Source: Paenarthrobacter sp. GOM3 (lineage in GTDB: Bacteria > Actinomycetota > Actinomycetes > Actinomycetales > Micrococcaceae). From it: DNA of 64,000 nt. Positions 45,504-55,139 of the stretch are shown here, piece by piece. The notes under the pieces were generated by a model. It was not told the origin of the DNA, ran no database searches, and worked only from the letters and a program-made list of their open reading frames with translations. Location of the stretch: contig NZ_CP136562.1 of the NCBI RefSeq assembly GCF_018215265.2, positions 434,001 to 498,000 on the forward strand, given 5' to 3'. The position numbers and the translations under genes are program-made. Each line of letters opens with the position of its first letter. Position 1 is the first letter of the stretch.

Positions 45504-46771
45504 CGTGCCCAAGTCAGGTATTGCTGGTTTTCGGCCAGGAGGAGGTCGGTGAGTCGTTCTGCCTTCTCGTACTGGCCTACCAGAGGGTGGGCGAGCATAG
45601 CTCGCACAACGCGGTCCCGGCCGCCGTGCAGTGCGGCGTCCAAAGCCAAACGTTCGTAGCCGGCCACAGCGCTGATGAGGCCGCGCATGTCCTCGGGCAA
45701 CGGCGCTATAGGCTGCACGGTTAGCTTGTCCGACTCGATCACGGCGGGTACTTCAATGACGTGGTCATCCGGCAGGAACGGCAATGCGCCATCGTTCCGA
45801 ACGTTCACTATTTGGGTGTCGCCGCGATTGGAGGTCAGTGAAGCCATCAGGTCCACTGCGGCTTCGGAGTAGAAGGCGCCGCCCCGCTGGCTTAGTTCCT
45901 CAGGCTTAACAGCAAGGGAGGGGTCCGCGTATTTGGCCAGCAGTGCGCTCTCAACGTCCTGGACTTCCTGTGCCCGGCTTCGGCCATATTGCTGCTCGCC
46001 CAGCACAGTGTCGTGCAAGTAGTAGTAGCGCAAATAGTAGGAGGGCACGGCGCCCTGTAGCCGCAGCAGTGCCTGGGGCATGCGAACGTCCGAGGCAATG
46101 TGGTCGATGTCGGACTTGAGCAGTTCCGGCAATACGTCACGGGTGCCCTGGTCCGTGCGGAGGTTGACTCCGAGTTCCCAGGTCAAGTGGTTTAGACCGA
46201 CGTGGTTCAGTGACACCTTGCTGTGGTCAGTGCCCAGCAGGTCTGCAAACTTGCGCTGGAAGCCGATGGCAACGTTGCAGAGCCCGACGGCGCGATGACC
46301 GGCTTGCTGCAGGGCGCGGGTTACGATCCCCACGGGATTGGTGAAATCGATGATCCATGCACCCGGTTTCGCCTTGGCCCGGACCGTTTCGGCGATGTCA
46401 AGGACTACCGGGACGGTTCGGAGCGCCTTGGCAAAGCCGCCCGGACCTGTGGTCTCTTGGCCGATGCAGCAGCCTTTATGGGGGAATGTCTCATCTCCGT
46501 GTCGGGCCGTCTGTCCACCGACACGCAGCTGAATCAGCACAATGTCAGCGTCGCTGACCCCGTCGCCCACGACGGACGTCGTTTTGATGATTCCGGTGTG
46601 GCCGGCGCGGGAGAAGATCCGGCGGGCCAGTCCGGACACCAGCTCCAGCCTTGACTCGTCGGGGTCCACCAGCCACAGCTCAGTAATCGGAAGGACCTCC
46701 CTCAGCCGGGCGAAGCCATCGATGAGTTCAGGTGTGTAGGTGGATCCGCCACCAATGACAGCAACTTTCAT
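45500..46771 (-). CDS. GH4 glycosidase, 6-phospho-beta-glucosidase/ChbF type
   Basis: 423 residues. NAD- and Mn-dependent glycosidase with the unusual GH4 redox mechanism. Rossmann VIGGGSTYTPELI (5-17), FTNPVG, metal ligands Cys165 in CNVAIG and His195 in GLNH, and SYYLRYYYLHD. Most GH4 of this branch cleave 6-phospho-disaccharides such as cellobiose-6-P or chitobiose-6-P. AGGATAACC before ATG 46771 sets the start. With ABC import rather than PTS, the phosphate would have to come from the kinase, or this enzyme acts on unphosphorylated sugar. Confidence 0.9.
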   Translation of the reverse strand: MKVAVIGGGSTYTPELIDGFARLREVLPITELWLVDPDESRLELVSGLARRIFSRAGHTGIIKTTSVVGDGVSDADIVLIQLRVGGQTARHGDETFPHKGCCIGQETTGPGGFAKALRTVPVVLDIAETVRAKAKPGAWIIDFTNPVGIVTRALQQAGHRAVGLCNVAIGFQRKFADLLGTDHSKVSLNHVGLNHLTWELGVNLRTDQGTRDVLPELLKSDIDHIASDVRMPQALLRLQGAVPSYYLRYYYLHDTVLGEQQYGRSRAQEVQDVESALLAKYADPSLAVKPEELSQRGGAFYSEAAVDLMASLTSNRGDTQIVNVRNDGALPFLPDDHVIEVPAVIESDKLTVQPIAPLPEDMRGLISAVAGYERLALDAALHGGRDRVVRAMLAHPLVGQYEKAERLTDLLLAENQQYLTWAR

Positions 46772-46773
46772 GG

Positions 46774-47640
46774 TTATCCTTTGACTCCCGAGAACTTGAT
46801 GCCCTCGATGAATTGTTTTTGTGCGAAGAAAAAGAGCAGAATGACCGGGGCCATCACCAGTAAAGTGGCAGCCATGGTGAGGTTCCACTGGACCTGATGG
46901 ACGCTGCGGAAAGAGGCAAGCCCCAAGGACAGTGTCCAGTTCCCGGTGTTTTCGCCGGTGTAGAGAATGGGTCCGAAATAGTCGTTCCACGTGTTAAGGA
47001 AGCTGAACAGCGCGGCGGCCGCGATTCCCGGACGGGCCATCGGAAGAATTATCCGGCAAAGGACGCCGAATTCACTGGCCCCGTCCACACGCGCGGAGTC
47101 CGAGTACGACTGCGGAATGGTGATCAGGAACTGGCGTAGCAGGAAGATGCTGAATGCGTCGCCAAACAGGTTTGGAATGATGAGCGGCCATAATGTGCCC
47201 GTCAGTCCCAGCTGGGCCCACACCACGTACATGGGAACGGCCACCACCTGGGGTGGGAGCATCATTGCCACAATCACCAGGTAAAACATGGTGTTCCGGC
47301 CACGCCACTTCATTCGGGAAAGGGCGTATGCCACGGGCACGCTGGATATGAGCATGAAGACGGTGGCCAACCCGGCATAAAGCAACGAGTTGAAGAAGTA
47401 TTGCAGCAGGGGTGCTTTCTCAAACACAGTTGCAAAGTTCTCCCAATGCCAGGAAGTAGGCCAAAGGTCCTTGGTCAATGCCTGCTGGTCGCTCATCAAG
47501 GCCGTCAGGATGATGAACAGGATCGGGGCGATGAATCCGATGGCCAAGGCGATGGCTACTGCATGAAGCCCCACCCAGGAAAGGAACTTTTGGCCCTGCC
47601 GCCCACCGCTCACCTTGCTTGCCGTAAGTGATAACGCCAT
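46774..47640 (-). CDS. Sugar ABC transporter permease (MalG type)
   Basis: 288 residues, six spans, EAA loop SYSDSARVDGASEFGVLCRI. Starts 3 bp after the partner permease and ends 2 bp before the GH4 start. Second channel subunit of the amino-sugar importer. Confidence 0.92.
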   Translation of the reverse strand: MALSLTASKVSGGRQGQKFLSWVGLHAVAIALAIGFIAPILFIILTALMSDQQALTKDLWPTSWHWENFATVFEKAPLLQYFFNSLLYAGLATVFMLISSVPVAYALSRMKWRGRNTMFYLVIVAMMLPPQVVAVPMYVVWAQLGLTGTLWPLIIPNLFGDAFSIFLLRQFLITIPQSYSDSARVDGASEFGVLCRIILPMARPGIAAAALFSFLNTWNDYFGPILYTGENTGNWTLSLGLASFRSVHQVQWNLTMAATLLVMAPVILLFFFAQKQFIEGIKFSGVKG

Positions 47641-47643
47641 GGC

Positions 47644-48639
47644 TTACTCCTCCTCTCCGATTCCGGCGGAACGCATCCGGCGGACCAATATGACGGTAAA
47701 GACTGCGGATACCGCGAACAGGACGATTGCCATGGCGGAGGCGTATCCCATGTGGTACTGATGAAAACCCTGTTCATAAAGCCACATGGGAAAGGTCAGT
47801 GTTGAGTTATCCGGATATCCGATAGTCAGGCTGGAACCGGCTGTGGCCGTACTGCCCGAGGCCACGGATCCTGCCACCACAGCCTCCGTGAAGAACTGCA
47901 GCCCGACGATGATCGAGTTCACGATGGAAAACATGAGCACGGGGGCAATGGACGGCAAAGTGATATGCCGGAACTGGTGCCAGGCGTTTGCGCCGTCCAG
48001 GGAAGCTGCTTCATAGAGTTCACCGGGAACATCCAGCAGGGAGGCCAACAGAATGACGATGATGGTGCCCGATGTCCAAAGCGCCATCACTGAGAGGGCT
48101 GGTTTAGCAAAGGCTGGATCGTTGAACCACAGCGGTCCTTCAATCCCAAACACACCCAGAAATTGGTTGAGCGGTCCGGTGGACGGATTCAGGATGAAGA
48201 CGAACGCCAGCGAGGCGGCTACCGGCGGGGCGAGTGCCGGCAGGTAGAAAAGCGTCCTGAAGACACCTGCACCGCGTTTGATCTTCACCAAGACCATCGC
48301 CGCCAGCAGACCAAAACCCACTCGGCCGACGGTGATGACAACCGTCAACCACGCGGTATTCCCGATTGCCTTCCACATCAACGGGTCCTTGGTGAACATG
48401 AAGACGTAATTGCTGAAGCCAGTCCACTGCGGATCGCTGATCAGGTCGAAGTTGGTCAGGGAGTAATAGGAAGTGGCGAGCAGCGGATAGAGGAAGAAGA
48501 GGGTGAGGCCTACTATCCACGGTGACATGAAAGCCAGGACGGTCAGCTTCCGCCGATGCTTGACCCCGGCGGACCCTGACGGGCTGGTCCTTGTCGATGC
48601 CGGAGGCGCGGGCCGGGTGGGCATGGTGGTTGCGCTCAT
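47644..48639 (-). CDS. Sugar ABC transporter permease (MalF type)
   Basis: 331 residues with six spans; EAA loop ELYEAASLDGANAWHQFRHI. The ATG at 48639 shares a base with the stop of the binding-protein gene (TGATG); a GTG one codon upstream is the alternative. Confidence 0.92.
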   Translation of the reverse strand: MSATTMPTRPAPPASTRTSPSGSAGVKHRRKLTVLAFMSPWIVGLTLFFLYPLLATSYYSLTNFDLISDPQWTGFSNYVFMFTKDPLMWKAIGNTAWLTVVITVGRVGFGLLAAMVLVKIKRGAGVFRTLFYLPALAPPVAASLAFVFILNPSTGPLNQFLGVFGIEGPLWFNDPAFAKPALSVMALWTSGTIIVILLASLLDVPGELYEAASLDGANAWHQFRHITLPSIAPVLMFSIVNSIIVGLQFFTEAVVAGSVASGSTATAGSSLTIGYPDNSTLTFPMWLYEQGFHQYHMGYASAMAIVLFAVSAVFTVILVRRMRSAGIGEEE

Positions 48640-49967
48640 CACTTGCCCAATTGCGCGCTGTCGTCGATATGCTTATCGACTTCCTGGAGCCCGCTGTCGA
48701 GATCTGTGGAGTCCCCTGCAACGTACTTCAGTGCGAAGTCCTGTGCGATCTTCAAGTAGGCTCCACCATTTGGGGAGGCAGGACTGTTGGCCAGTTTTCC
48801 GCCGTGGAAAAGGTCAAGGAACGTCTTGAACTGCTCCGTTGACTCAAGTTTCGGAGACGCGAGGGCATCGGTGGAGGTGGGGACGTTCTTCAGCGAGTTC
48901 GACAGGGACACCAGGGCGTCGGCGTCTGTGGTCAAGTACTTCAACAACTCCCAGGATGCGCCAGCGTTCTGGGCGCCCTTGGGGATGCCCGCGATGGTTC
49001 CCGTGGTGTAGGCGGTTCCGTAGAGTTCCGGTTTGGAATCGGCCACGGGGAAGGGTGCCGTGGCGTACTTAAGGTCCTTCGCCTCACGATCAGCAAACGC
49101 CGTGCGGTACTCGCCGTCCATGATCATGGCGATCTTCCCCGCTTGGAAGTCGTTGTCCGCCGAGTACTCCTGGCCGGACTGGGCCGTGAACTTGGTCAAC
49201 TTGTCCGCGCCGAAGAAGTCCGTCAAATCTTTCTGCCACTTAAGCATCTCCTTCCAGCCCGGGTCCGATGACAGTGCAGACTTGCCGTCCGGAGTCTGCC
49301 ACTTGGCGCCGAACTGGGGGGCCAGGGTCTGGATTGTGTTCTCGTAAAACGCAGGCGTGGGCACAAAACCAGCGACTTTGATACTGCCGTCGGGGTTGAA
49401 CTGGGTCAGTTTCCGGGCATAGTCGGAGAGTTCACTCATGGTCTTCGGCGGCGACGTGAGCCCGGCGGCGTCGAACATCGCCTTGTTGTAATAAAGCCCG
49501 TAAACATCGGCCAAAAGCGGCATGGCGCACCGGGTGCCGTTGAACTGCGTGTAGTCCTTGGTTGCCTCGGGGATTTTTCCCAGATCGACTTTGTCTCTCT
49601 CCAAATAGGGCTTCAGGTCCTGAAAGGATCCAGAGCTGCAGAATTGGCCGATGTTGTCGGTGGTGAACGAGATCGCCAGGTCCGGTGCATTCCCGCCCCT
49701 GATGGCTTGGGTAATCTTGTCGTCGTCCTGGCTGCCTTCGCTCTTGATCGTGATGTTGGGGTGGGCAGAGTGGAACTTATCCAGCACCGTCTGGAGAGCG
49801 TCCAACTCCCGGTCGGCGAAGCCGCTCCAGACAGTAAGGGTGACTTTTTGATCATCGGAAGGCGGGGGTGCTGCTCCGGTGGGTTTCGAAGCGCCCACGC
49901 CTCCACAGCCGGTGGTGGCAAGGGCGATAACCAGGCCTAATCCAAGGAAGTTCGATGCCTTTTTCAT
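48639..49967 (-). CDS. Sugar ABC transporter, lipoprotein substrate-binding protein
   Basis: 442 residues, CUT1 binding protein. Signal peptide with lipobox ATTGC near residue 20. Start ATG 49967 has GGAG 8 nt upstream. First gene of the six-gene operon ending in nagB; no ATPase gene, so a shared ATPase is presumed. Likely ligand is a glucosamine-containing or beta-linked disaccharide (from GH4, kinase and NagB). 119 bp separate it from the ROK regulator upstream on the same strand. Confidence 0.9.
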   Translation of the reverse strand: MKKASNFLGLGLVIALATTGCGGVGASKPTGAAPPPSDDQKVTLTVWSGFADRELDALQTVLDKFHSAHPNITIKSEGSQDDDKITQAIRGGNAPDLAISFTTDNIGQFCSSGSFQDLKPYLERDKVDLGKIPEATKDYTQFNGTRCAMPLLADVYGLYYNKAMFDAAGLTSPPKTMSELSDYARKLTQFNPDGSIKVAGFVPTPAFYENTIQTLAPQFGAKWQTPDGKSALSSDPGWKEMLKWQKDLTDFFGADKLTKFTAQSGQEYSADNDFQAGKIAMIMDGEYRTAFADREAKDLKYATAPFPVADSKPELYGTAYTTGTIAGIPKGAQNAGASWELLKYLTTDADALVSLSNSLKNVPTSTDALASPKLESTEQFKTFLDLFHGGKLANSPASPNGGAYLKIAQDFALKYVAGDSTDLDSGLQEVDKHIDDSAQLGK

Positions 49968-50086
49968 TGATTTCTCCGGGTGGGGTGGGGGATTTGGGTA
50001 CGACGACATAGGCGTGTGTCGGCCGTCGGCTCTCCACACGCTTGAAGCGTTTGTTCTGAGAGGAAGGATCCCCGGGGTTTAGAGGA

Positions 50087-51268
50087 TCAGGGTGTAACTA
50101 TGGATCCGGTTGCAAACGCCTTGTCCCTTGCTTTGGCAAGGGCTGTTTGGAGTGCCCCGGACAGGGCTGCCCCGTCAGTGACGGGGTAGGAGACAATGCG
50201 GGTGGCCGACGCCGGTGACGTCGCCAGAACGCGGGAAAGCTCTTCTTGCACCACTGAGGCCAGGTTTTGACCTCCAGCGGCTCCGAATTTTCCCCCAAGC
50301 ATGATGAGATCGGGGTCGAGGACAGTAACGACGGCGGCCAGTCCCAGGGCTATCCGGCTGGCGAGGTCTTGAATGAAGGGGTGTACCACGTCGTGGGCGG
50401 CCGCTGCGGCGATGGCTTTCTCCGGCAGGGGATACTTCAAACCATGAGCCGTGGCAAGGTCGGTTATGGCCTCCGGGCTGAGCAAGTCGCCCAGCTTCAG
50501 TCTCTCCTGCGGGTCCTCAGTGCCCGTACCAGGGCCCGCCGACACCGGGAGGTAGTCGATTTCACCCGCTCCGCCCGTGAGGCCGGTGAACAATTCCTTG
50601 CGCAGGACGATAGCTGAGCCAACGCCGTCATCAATCCATACCAAGGCGAAGTTCTCGGCTTGCTCTGCGAGGCCGTTCTTCATCTCGGACAAGGCCATGA
50701 GGTTGACATCATTCTCTACTTCTGTGGGGATTCCCAGTTCGGACCGCAGCGCCGCAGTGACGTTGGTTCCGTTCCAAGCTGGGAGATGGGGCGCGTAGCG
50801 GAGCATACCGGTGCGGGGATCCAGTGCGCCTGGAATGGCAACCACCAAATGCAGAAGTTGGCTGCGGACCAATCCTGCATCATCACAAGCCGCGTCGATG
50901 CAGCGTCCCACGTCGGCAGCTCCGCTGCTCTCGTTCCAGCTTTGTTGGACGTGGGCAACCGGGGTGGCGGCGAGGTCTGCTATGGTCACGGTGATTCTGC
51001 CAGGCTGCACCTCGACAGCTGCACCGTAACCTGCTTCAGGGCGGACTCTCCAGAGCTGGGCACTGGGCCCCGGACCGCCGTCGCGCTTTCCTGACTTTTC
51101 CGCCAGTCCTGCAGCCTCAAGGCGGTTAAGGAGCTCGGTGGTGGCCGGTTTGGAGAGCCCTGTGAGTTTTTCCAGTTCCGCACGCGAAATGGAGCCGGCA
51201 TCCAAAATAAAGCCCAGTGCGGTCTGGTCGTTCAGGATGCGGAGCCGTTGCGGTGCGCCTATTGCCAT
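50087..51268 (-). CDS. ROK-family transcriptional regulator
   Basis: 393 residues. Winged helix at about 5-70 (SRAELEKLTGLSKPATTELLNRLEAAGL), then a sugar-kinase-like domain with EVENDVNLMAL and GVGSAIVLRKELFTGLTGGAGEI. The zinc-binding C-x-C-G-x-x-G-C motif that normally follows is missing; the region reads AGPGTGTEDPQERL. So this is a regulator that has lost the zinc site and probably kinase activity. A 27-bp palindrome lies 26 bp before its ATG. Confidence 0.92.
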   Translation of the reverse strand: MAIGAPQRLRILNDQTALGFILDAGSISRAELEKLTGLSKPATTELLNRLEAAGLAEKSGKRDGGPGPSAQLWRVRPEAGYGAAVEVQPGRITVTIADLAATPVAHVQQSWNESSGAADVGRCIDAACDDAGLVRSQLLHLVVAIPGALDPRTGMLRYAPHLPAWNGTNVTAALRSELGIPTEVENDVNLMALSEMKNGLAEQAENFALVWIDDGVGSAIVLRKELFTGLTGGAGEIDYLPVSAGPGTGTEDPQERLKLGDLLSPEAITDLATAHGLKYPLPEKAIAAAAAHDVVHPFIQDLASRIALGLAAVVTVLDPDLIMLGGKFGAAGGQNLASVVQEELSRVLATSPASATRIVSYPVTDGAALSGALQTALAKARDKAFATGSIVTP

Positions 51269-51293
51269 GGGATGTGAAACCTCTTATGAGTCG

Positions 51294-51320
51294 AATCGAC
51301 TGGTAACTTACCAGTCGATT
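51294..51320. promoter_or_regulatory. ROK operator, 27-bp perfect palindrome
   Basis: AATCGACTGGTAA (51294-51306), one central C, and the exact complement (51308-51320). Located between the ROK gene and the divergent MFS gene. No second copy is seen before the binding-protein gene at 49967, so control of the amino-sugar operon may be through read-through from this promoter. Confidence 0.85.
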
Positions 51321-51442
51321 AAAAATTATCACGGTGGCCCGGATCACAAAAGGGTCCAGCCGAAAGATTTCTCCCCGGGACTAATTCCTGGTCCTCCGGG
51401 GTTACGTCATTTGGGGCTGAGCCCAGATATGAACGCAACGGG

Positions 51443-52921
51443 ATGACGACGGGAACGGGACAGATGACAACAGAGACCACCGACGGCGTCGGATTCCGTT
51501 CCAAGCGGGGACCCATTCTGATTGCCCTGATGCTTTCCACGGGTCTGGTGGCGATCGACTCGACCATCGTTGCCACCGCGGTGCCCTCCATTGTGGAGGA
51601 CATCGGCGGCTTCTCGTCCTTCCCCTGGCTGTTCTCGGCCTACCTATTGGCGCAAGCCGTCTCCGTACCCATCTACGCCAAACTGTCCGACATGGTTGGC
51701 CGCAAACCCCTCATTCTCTGGGGCATCGGCTTGTTCCTGCTGGGCTCCATCTTGTGTGGTCTGGCCTGGAGCATGCCCGCACTGATCGCGTTCCGCGTCC
51801 TGCAGGGTTTGGGGGCAGGCGCAGTGCAACCTGTATCAATCACCATCGCCGGTGATATTTACACCCTCGCTGAACGCGCCAAAGTCCAGGGCTACCTTGC
51901 CAGTGTGTGGGCAATCTCCTCGGTGGTAGGGCCAACATTGGGCGGTGTTTTCTCATCCCTGGGGATCTGGCGCTGGATTTTCCTCATCAACATCCCGCTC
52001 TGCCTCTTGGCCGGGTGGATGCTGGTCCGTGCGTTCCACGAGGACGTTGAACGCACCAAGCACCGCGTGGATTATGCAGGCGCTGCCCTTCTGACGGTCT
52101 CCCTGAGCCTGCTGATCCTGGGCGCATTGGAGGGTAGACAGGCCTGGGAATGGAACTCCGCCATCAGCATCGGAGTCTTTGTTGCGGGCGCGGTCCTGTT
52201 CGCGCTTTTCGTTCTGGTGGAGCGGAAGGCCGCCGAGCCCGTCCTTCCGCCGTGGGTAGTGTCCCGCAGGTTGCTCGCGACGACGGCCCTCGTCTCCTTC
52301 GGCGTGGGGGCGGTCCTGCTGGGCCTGACTTCCTACGTCCCCACCTTCCTCGAAGGGTCCATCAAAACCTCCCCGATCCTGGCTGGACTCGCGCTCGCAG
52401 CCCTGACCATTGGCTGGCCCATCAGTGCCTCCCAGGCGGGCCGGTTCTACCTTCGGATCGGTTTCCGGAGGACGGCCCTGATCGGTATCTCCATCACTGT
52501 GGTGGGTGCGTCAATCCTCGCCGTCACTGCCTCCTCGCCCAATGTTCTGTTGGTTGCCGTGTCCTGCTTCATCGTCGGCTTGGGGCTGGGACTTGTGGCG
52601 ACGCCCACCCTCATTGCTGCCCAGTCGAGCGTGGAGTGGAATGAGCGCGGAGTGGTGACCGGAACCAACCTCTTTGCCCGTTCGATCGGCAGTGCCATTG
52701 GCGTGGCCGTGTTCGGTGCGGTGGCCAACGCCATCTACGCCAACGGTGCTGGCGCCTCCGATCCGCACACCACGGTGTCGGCGTCCTCAGCCGTGTTCCT
52801 CGCTGTCCTGGTCAGTGCGGTGCTGACGGTGATTGCAGTGGTCGCCATGCCGGCCACGGACAAGAAACCAGGCGAATCCCCAGCCCCGGAAAAGACAGGT
52901 GCCGCAGCTGTGGAGGACTAG
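51443..52921 (+). CDS. MFS drug exporter, DHA2 (EmrB/QacA) family
   Basis: 492 residues, about 14 spans. Motif LVAIDSTIVATAVPSIVEDIG in the first span is typical of DHA2; RVLQGLGAGAVQPVSITIAGD lies in span 4-5. Start ATG 51443 is tentative; ATG 51464 is similarly placed. Exports toxic organic compounds using the proton gradient. Faces the ROK gene across its palindrome, so may be a co-target. Confidence 0.9.
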   Translation: MTTGTGQMTTETTDGVGFRSKRGPILIALMLSTGLVAIDSTIVATAVPSIVEDIGGFSSFPWLFSAYLLAQAVSVPIYAKLSDMVGRKPLILWGIGLFLLGSILCGLAWSMPALIAFRVLQGLGAGAVQPVSITIAGDIYTLAERAKVQGYLASVWAISSVVGPTLGGVFSSLGIWRWIFLINIPLCLLAGWMLVRAFHEDVERTKHRVDYAGAALLTVSLSLLILGALEGRQAWEWNSAISIGVFVAGAVLFALFVLVERKAAEPVLPPWVVSRRLLATTALVSFGVGAVLLGLTSYVPTFLEGSIKTSPILAGLALAALTIGWPISASQAGRFYLRIGFRRTALIGISITVVGASILAVTASSPNVLLVAVSCFIVGLGLGLVATPTLIAAQSSVEWNERGVVTGTNLFARSIGSAIGVAVFGAVANAIYANGAGASDPHTTVSASSAVFLAVLVSAVLTVIAVVAMPATDKKPGESPAPEKTGAAAVED

Positions 52922-52931
52922 TCTCAAAACC

Positions 52932-53822
52932 ATGGACAAAGCAACCGCCGCCAACCCGCTCATTGAAGGCAGCCTGGAAAAGCTGTTCGAAGGCACCGTC
53001 TGGGCCGAGGGCCCCGTCTGGGTTCCCGCCTCACAGACAGTTCGCTGGAGCGATATCCCCAACAACCGCATCCTGGAGTTCAACCCCGCCACCGGCGCCA
53101 CACGCGAGTACGCCACCGCCGTCGAGTACACCAACGGCCGCACCCTTGACCGGGACGGCAGCGTGGTCCAGTGCAGCCACGGACGCAGGCGTATGGAAAG
53201 GGATCACGACGGCGACGTGACGGCAATCGTGGACTCGTTCGGAGACCATCGGCTCAACTCTCCCAACGATGTGGTGGTGGCGTCCGACGGTACCGTGTGG
53301 TTCACGGATCCGCCTTATGGAATTTTGCCCGGGACCGTGGAGGGCCATGAGGGTGACCAGGAGTACGGCGGCTGCTATGTTTTCCGCTTCGATCCTGCGG
53401 TGGGCGAGCTGCGCCCCGTCATCACGGATCTGGTCCATCCCAACGGCCTGGCGTTCTCGCCGGACGAATCCCTGTTGTATGTCTCGGATACTGCGGGGCC
53501 GTCCCGTGGCGTCCCGTTCCGCATCGCCGTGTTCCCGGTTGCCGGTGGTACGTGCGGAGCGGGCGATACGTTCGTTGAACTTGATGAGGACAGCGTGTCC
53601 GATGGCTTCCGCGTGGACACGGAGGGTCGGCTGTGGACATCCGCCGGGGCTTCCGTTCGCGTTTACGCCCCCGACGGCGGGTTGCTGGCCGCCGTCGACG
53701 TCCCCGAACGCGTGTCCAACCTGTGTTTCGGCGGGCCGGAGGGCCGGGACCTCTATCTGACGGCCACCACGTCCCTGTACCGGCTGCGGACTTCCGTGCA
53801 GGACGCCGCCTGGCGCGGCTGA
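52932..53822 (+). CDS. SMP-30/gluconolactonase family lactonase
   Basis: 296 residues, six-bladed propeller. AEGPVWVP near residue 25 with the metal-binding Glu, LNSPNDVVVASDG with Asn, HPNGLAFSPDE, and SDGFRVDTEGRLW with Asp complete the metal site. Hydrolyses a sugar lactone such as gluconolactone. Ten bases after the MFS gene, so co-transcribed. Confidence 0.9.
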   Translation: MDKATAANPLIEGSLEKLFEGTVWAEGPVWVPASQTVRWSDIPNNRILEFNPATGATREYATAVEYTNGRTLDRDGSVVQCSHGRRRMERDHDGDVTAIVDSFGDHRLNSPNDVVVASDGTVWFTDPPYGILPGTVEGHEGDQEYGGCYVFRFDPAVGELRPVITDLVHPNGLAFSPDESLLYVSDTAGPSRGVPFRIAVFPVAGGTCGAGDTFVELDEDSVSDGFRVDTEGRLWTSAGASVRVYAPDGGLLAAVDVPERVSNLCFGGPEGRDLYLTATTSLYRLRTSVQDAAWRG

Positions 53823-53912
53823 TGACGGCAACTTCGTAAGGTTGCTGTTGGTTGGGGGTGATGGTTCGATACGCTGGACCAAAGCATCACCACTGCAAAC
53901 AGGGGAGTGAGC

Positions 53913-54146
53913 GTGTCAGGACGAAATCCGGATCCCTACGAGGACAAGATCACCGGCCTGGAACCCGGCGGTGGAGTTCCGCCCGGTGAGACGCCACCGG
54001 GCGAAGCTTCCACAGCAGGGCCGCAGGGCCACGATGAAGGTGGCCCGCGGAAAGGTACCCAGATTCTGTGGATGTCGATCATCGGCCTGGTTGTGCTGAT
54101 GTCGATGCTCTACTTCATCGGGTACATCGTGGGGTTCTTCGACTAG
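53913..54146 (+). CDS. Small membrane protein, DUF6480-like
   Basis: 77 residues. NPDPYEDKITGLEPGGGVPPGETPPGEAS then a C-terminal span (LWMSIIGLVVLMSMLYFIGYIVG). The first part matches DUF6480 as I remember it. Start GTG 53913 is 5 nt after AGGGGAG; GTG 53907 overlaps that site. Function unknown. Confidence 0.75.
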   Translation: MSGRNPDPYEDKITGLEPGGGVPPGETPPGEASTAGPQGHDEGGPRKGTQILWMSIIGLVVLMSMLYFIGYIVGFFD

Positions 54147-54182
54147 AGGAATAGGCCACCGCCACCCGCGGTTGTGCGAACA

Positions 54183-55103
54183 ATGAAGGCAATCACTTAC
54201 AGCGAGTACGGCAACCCCGACGTCCTGGAACTCACCGATCAGCCCCTGCCCAAAGTTGGCCCGGGCATGGTGTTGGTGAAGATCAAAGCCACCTCCGTAA
54301 ACCCGGTGGACTGGAAGATCATGGGCGGGCACCTGGACCCCCTCATGGACATCCAGTTCCCCGCCATCCCGGGCTGGGACGTGGCCGGCGTGGTGGAATC
54401 AGTGGGTATCGACGCCCACAAGTTCCAACCCGGTGATGAAGTGATCTCCTACGCCCGCAAGGACTACGTCCACGGCGGCAGCTTTGCCGAGTACATCGCC
54501 CTCCCGGAGCGCGTCCTGGCCGCCAAACCCACCACGTTGGACTGGAATGAGTCCGCAGGCCTTCCGCTGACCGGACTCACGGCCTTCCAGGTCCTCAACC
54601 GGTTGGATGTCAGGAGCGGTGAAACGCTGTTGATCCACGGCGGCTCCGGAGGCGTGGGTTCCCTGGCCATCCAGATCGCGGCATCGCGAGGCATTAAGGT
54701 CATTGCCACCGCCTCGGAGAAGAACCACGAGTTCCTGCGTTCCCTGGGCGCCGAGCCCATCACCTACGGAGAGGGGCTGGCAGAACGCGTCAAGGACATT
54801 GAGCCCGACGGCGTGGGCGTCGTTGCGGATTTCGTCGGAGGCAACGTTGAAGCCACCTTGGCCGTGCTCAAGGAAGGCGGCCGGCACGCCTCCATCGCGG
54901 ATGGCGGGGTGGAAAAGCACGGCGGAACCTGGATGTGGGTCACCCCGATCGGGGCAGAGCTTCAGGAGCTGTCCGAGCTGGTGGACCAGCACAAGCTGAA
55001 GGTGGAGGTGGCCGAAACCTTCCCGCTGGCCAAAGCCGTTGAGGCCTTCCGCCTCAACATGGAGGGCCACACCCGCGGCAAAGTTGTGGTGACGGTCAGC
55101 TGA
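54183..55103 (+). CDS. NADP-dependent quinone oxidoreductase (MDR family)
   Basis: 306 residues, zinc-free medium-chain reductase. N-terminal MKAITYSEYGNPDVLEL, substrate region SVNPVDWKI, and nucleotide motif LIHGGSGGVGSLAIQIA. Reduces quinones or enones with NADPH. ATG 54183 chosen by family alignment; GTG 54174 is close upstream. Confidence 0.9.
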   Translation: MKAITYSEYGNPDVLELTDQPLPKVGPGMVLVKIKATSVNPVDWKIMGGHLDPLMDIQFPAIPGWDVAGVVESVGIDAHKFQPGDEVISYARKDYVHGGSFAEYIALPERVLAAKPTTLDWNESAGLPLTGLTAFQVLNRLDVRSGETLLIHGGSGGVGSLAIQIAASRGIKVIATASEKNHEFLRSLGAEPITYGEGLAERVKDIEPDGVGVVADFVGGNVEATLAVLKEGGRHASIADGGVEKHGGTWMWVTPIGAELQELSELVDQHKLKVEVAETFPLAKAVEAFRLNMEGHTRGKVVVTVS

Positions 55104-55139
55104 CGGCACTGGACCGGCATCCAAGAGAATAACAACAAC

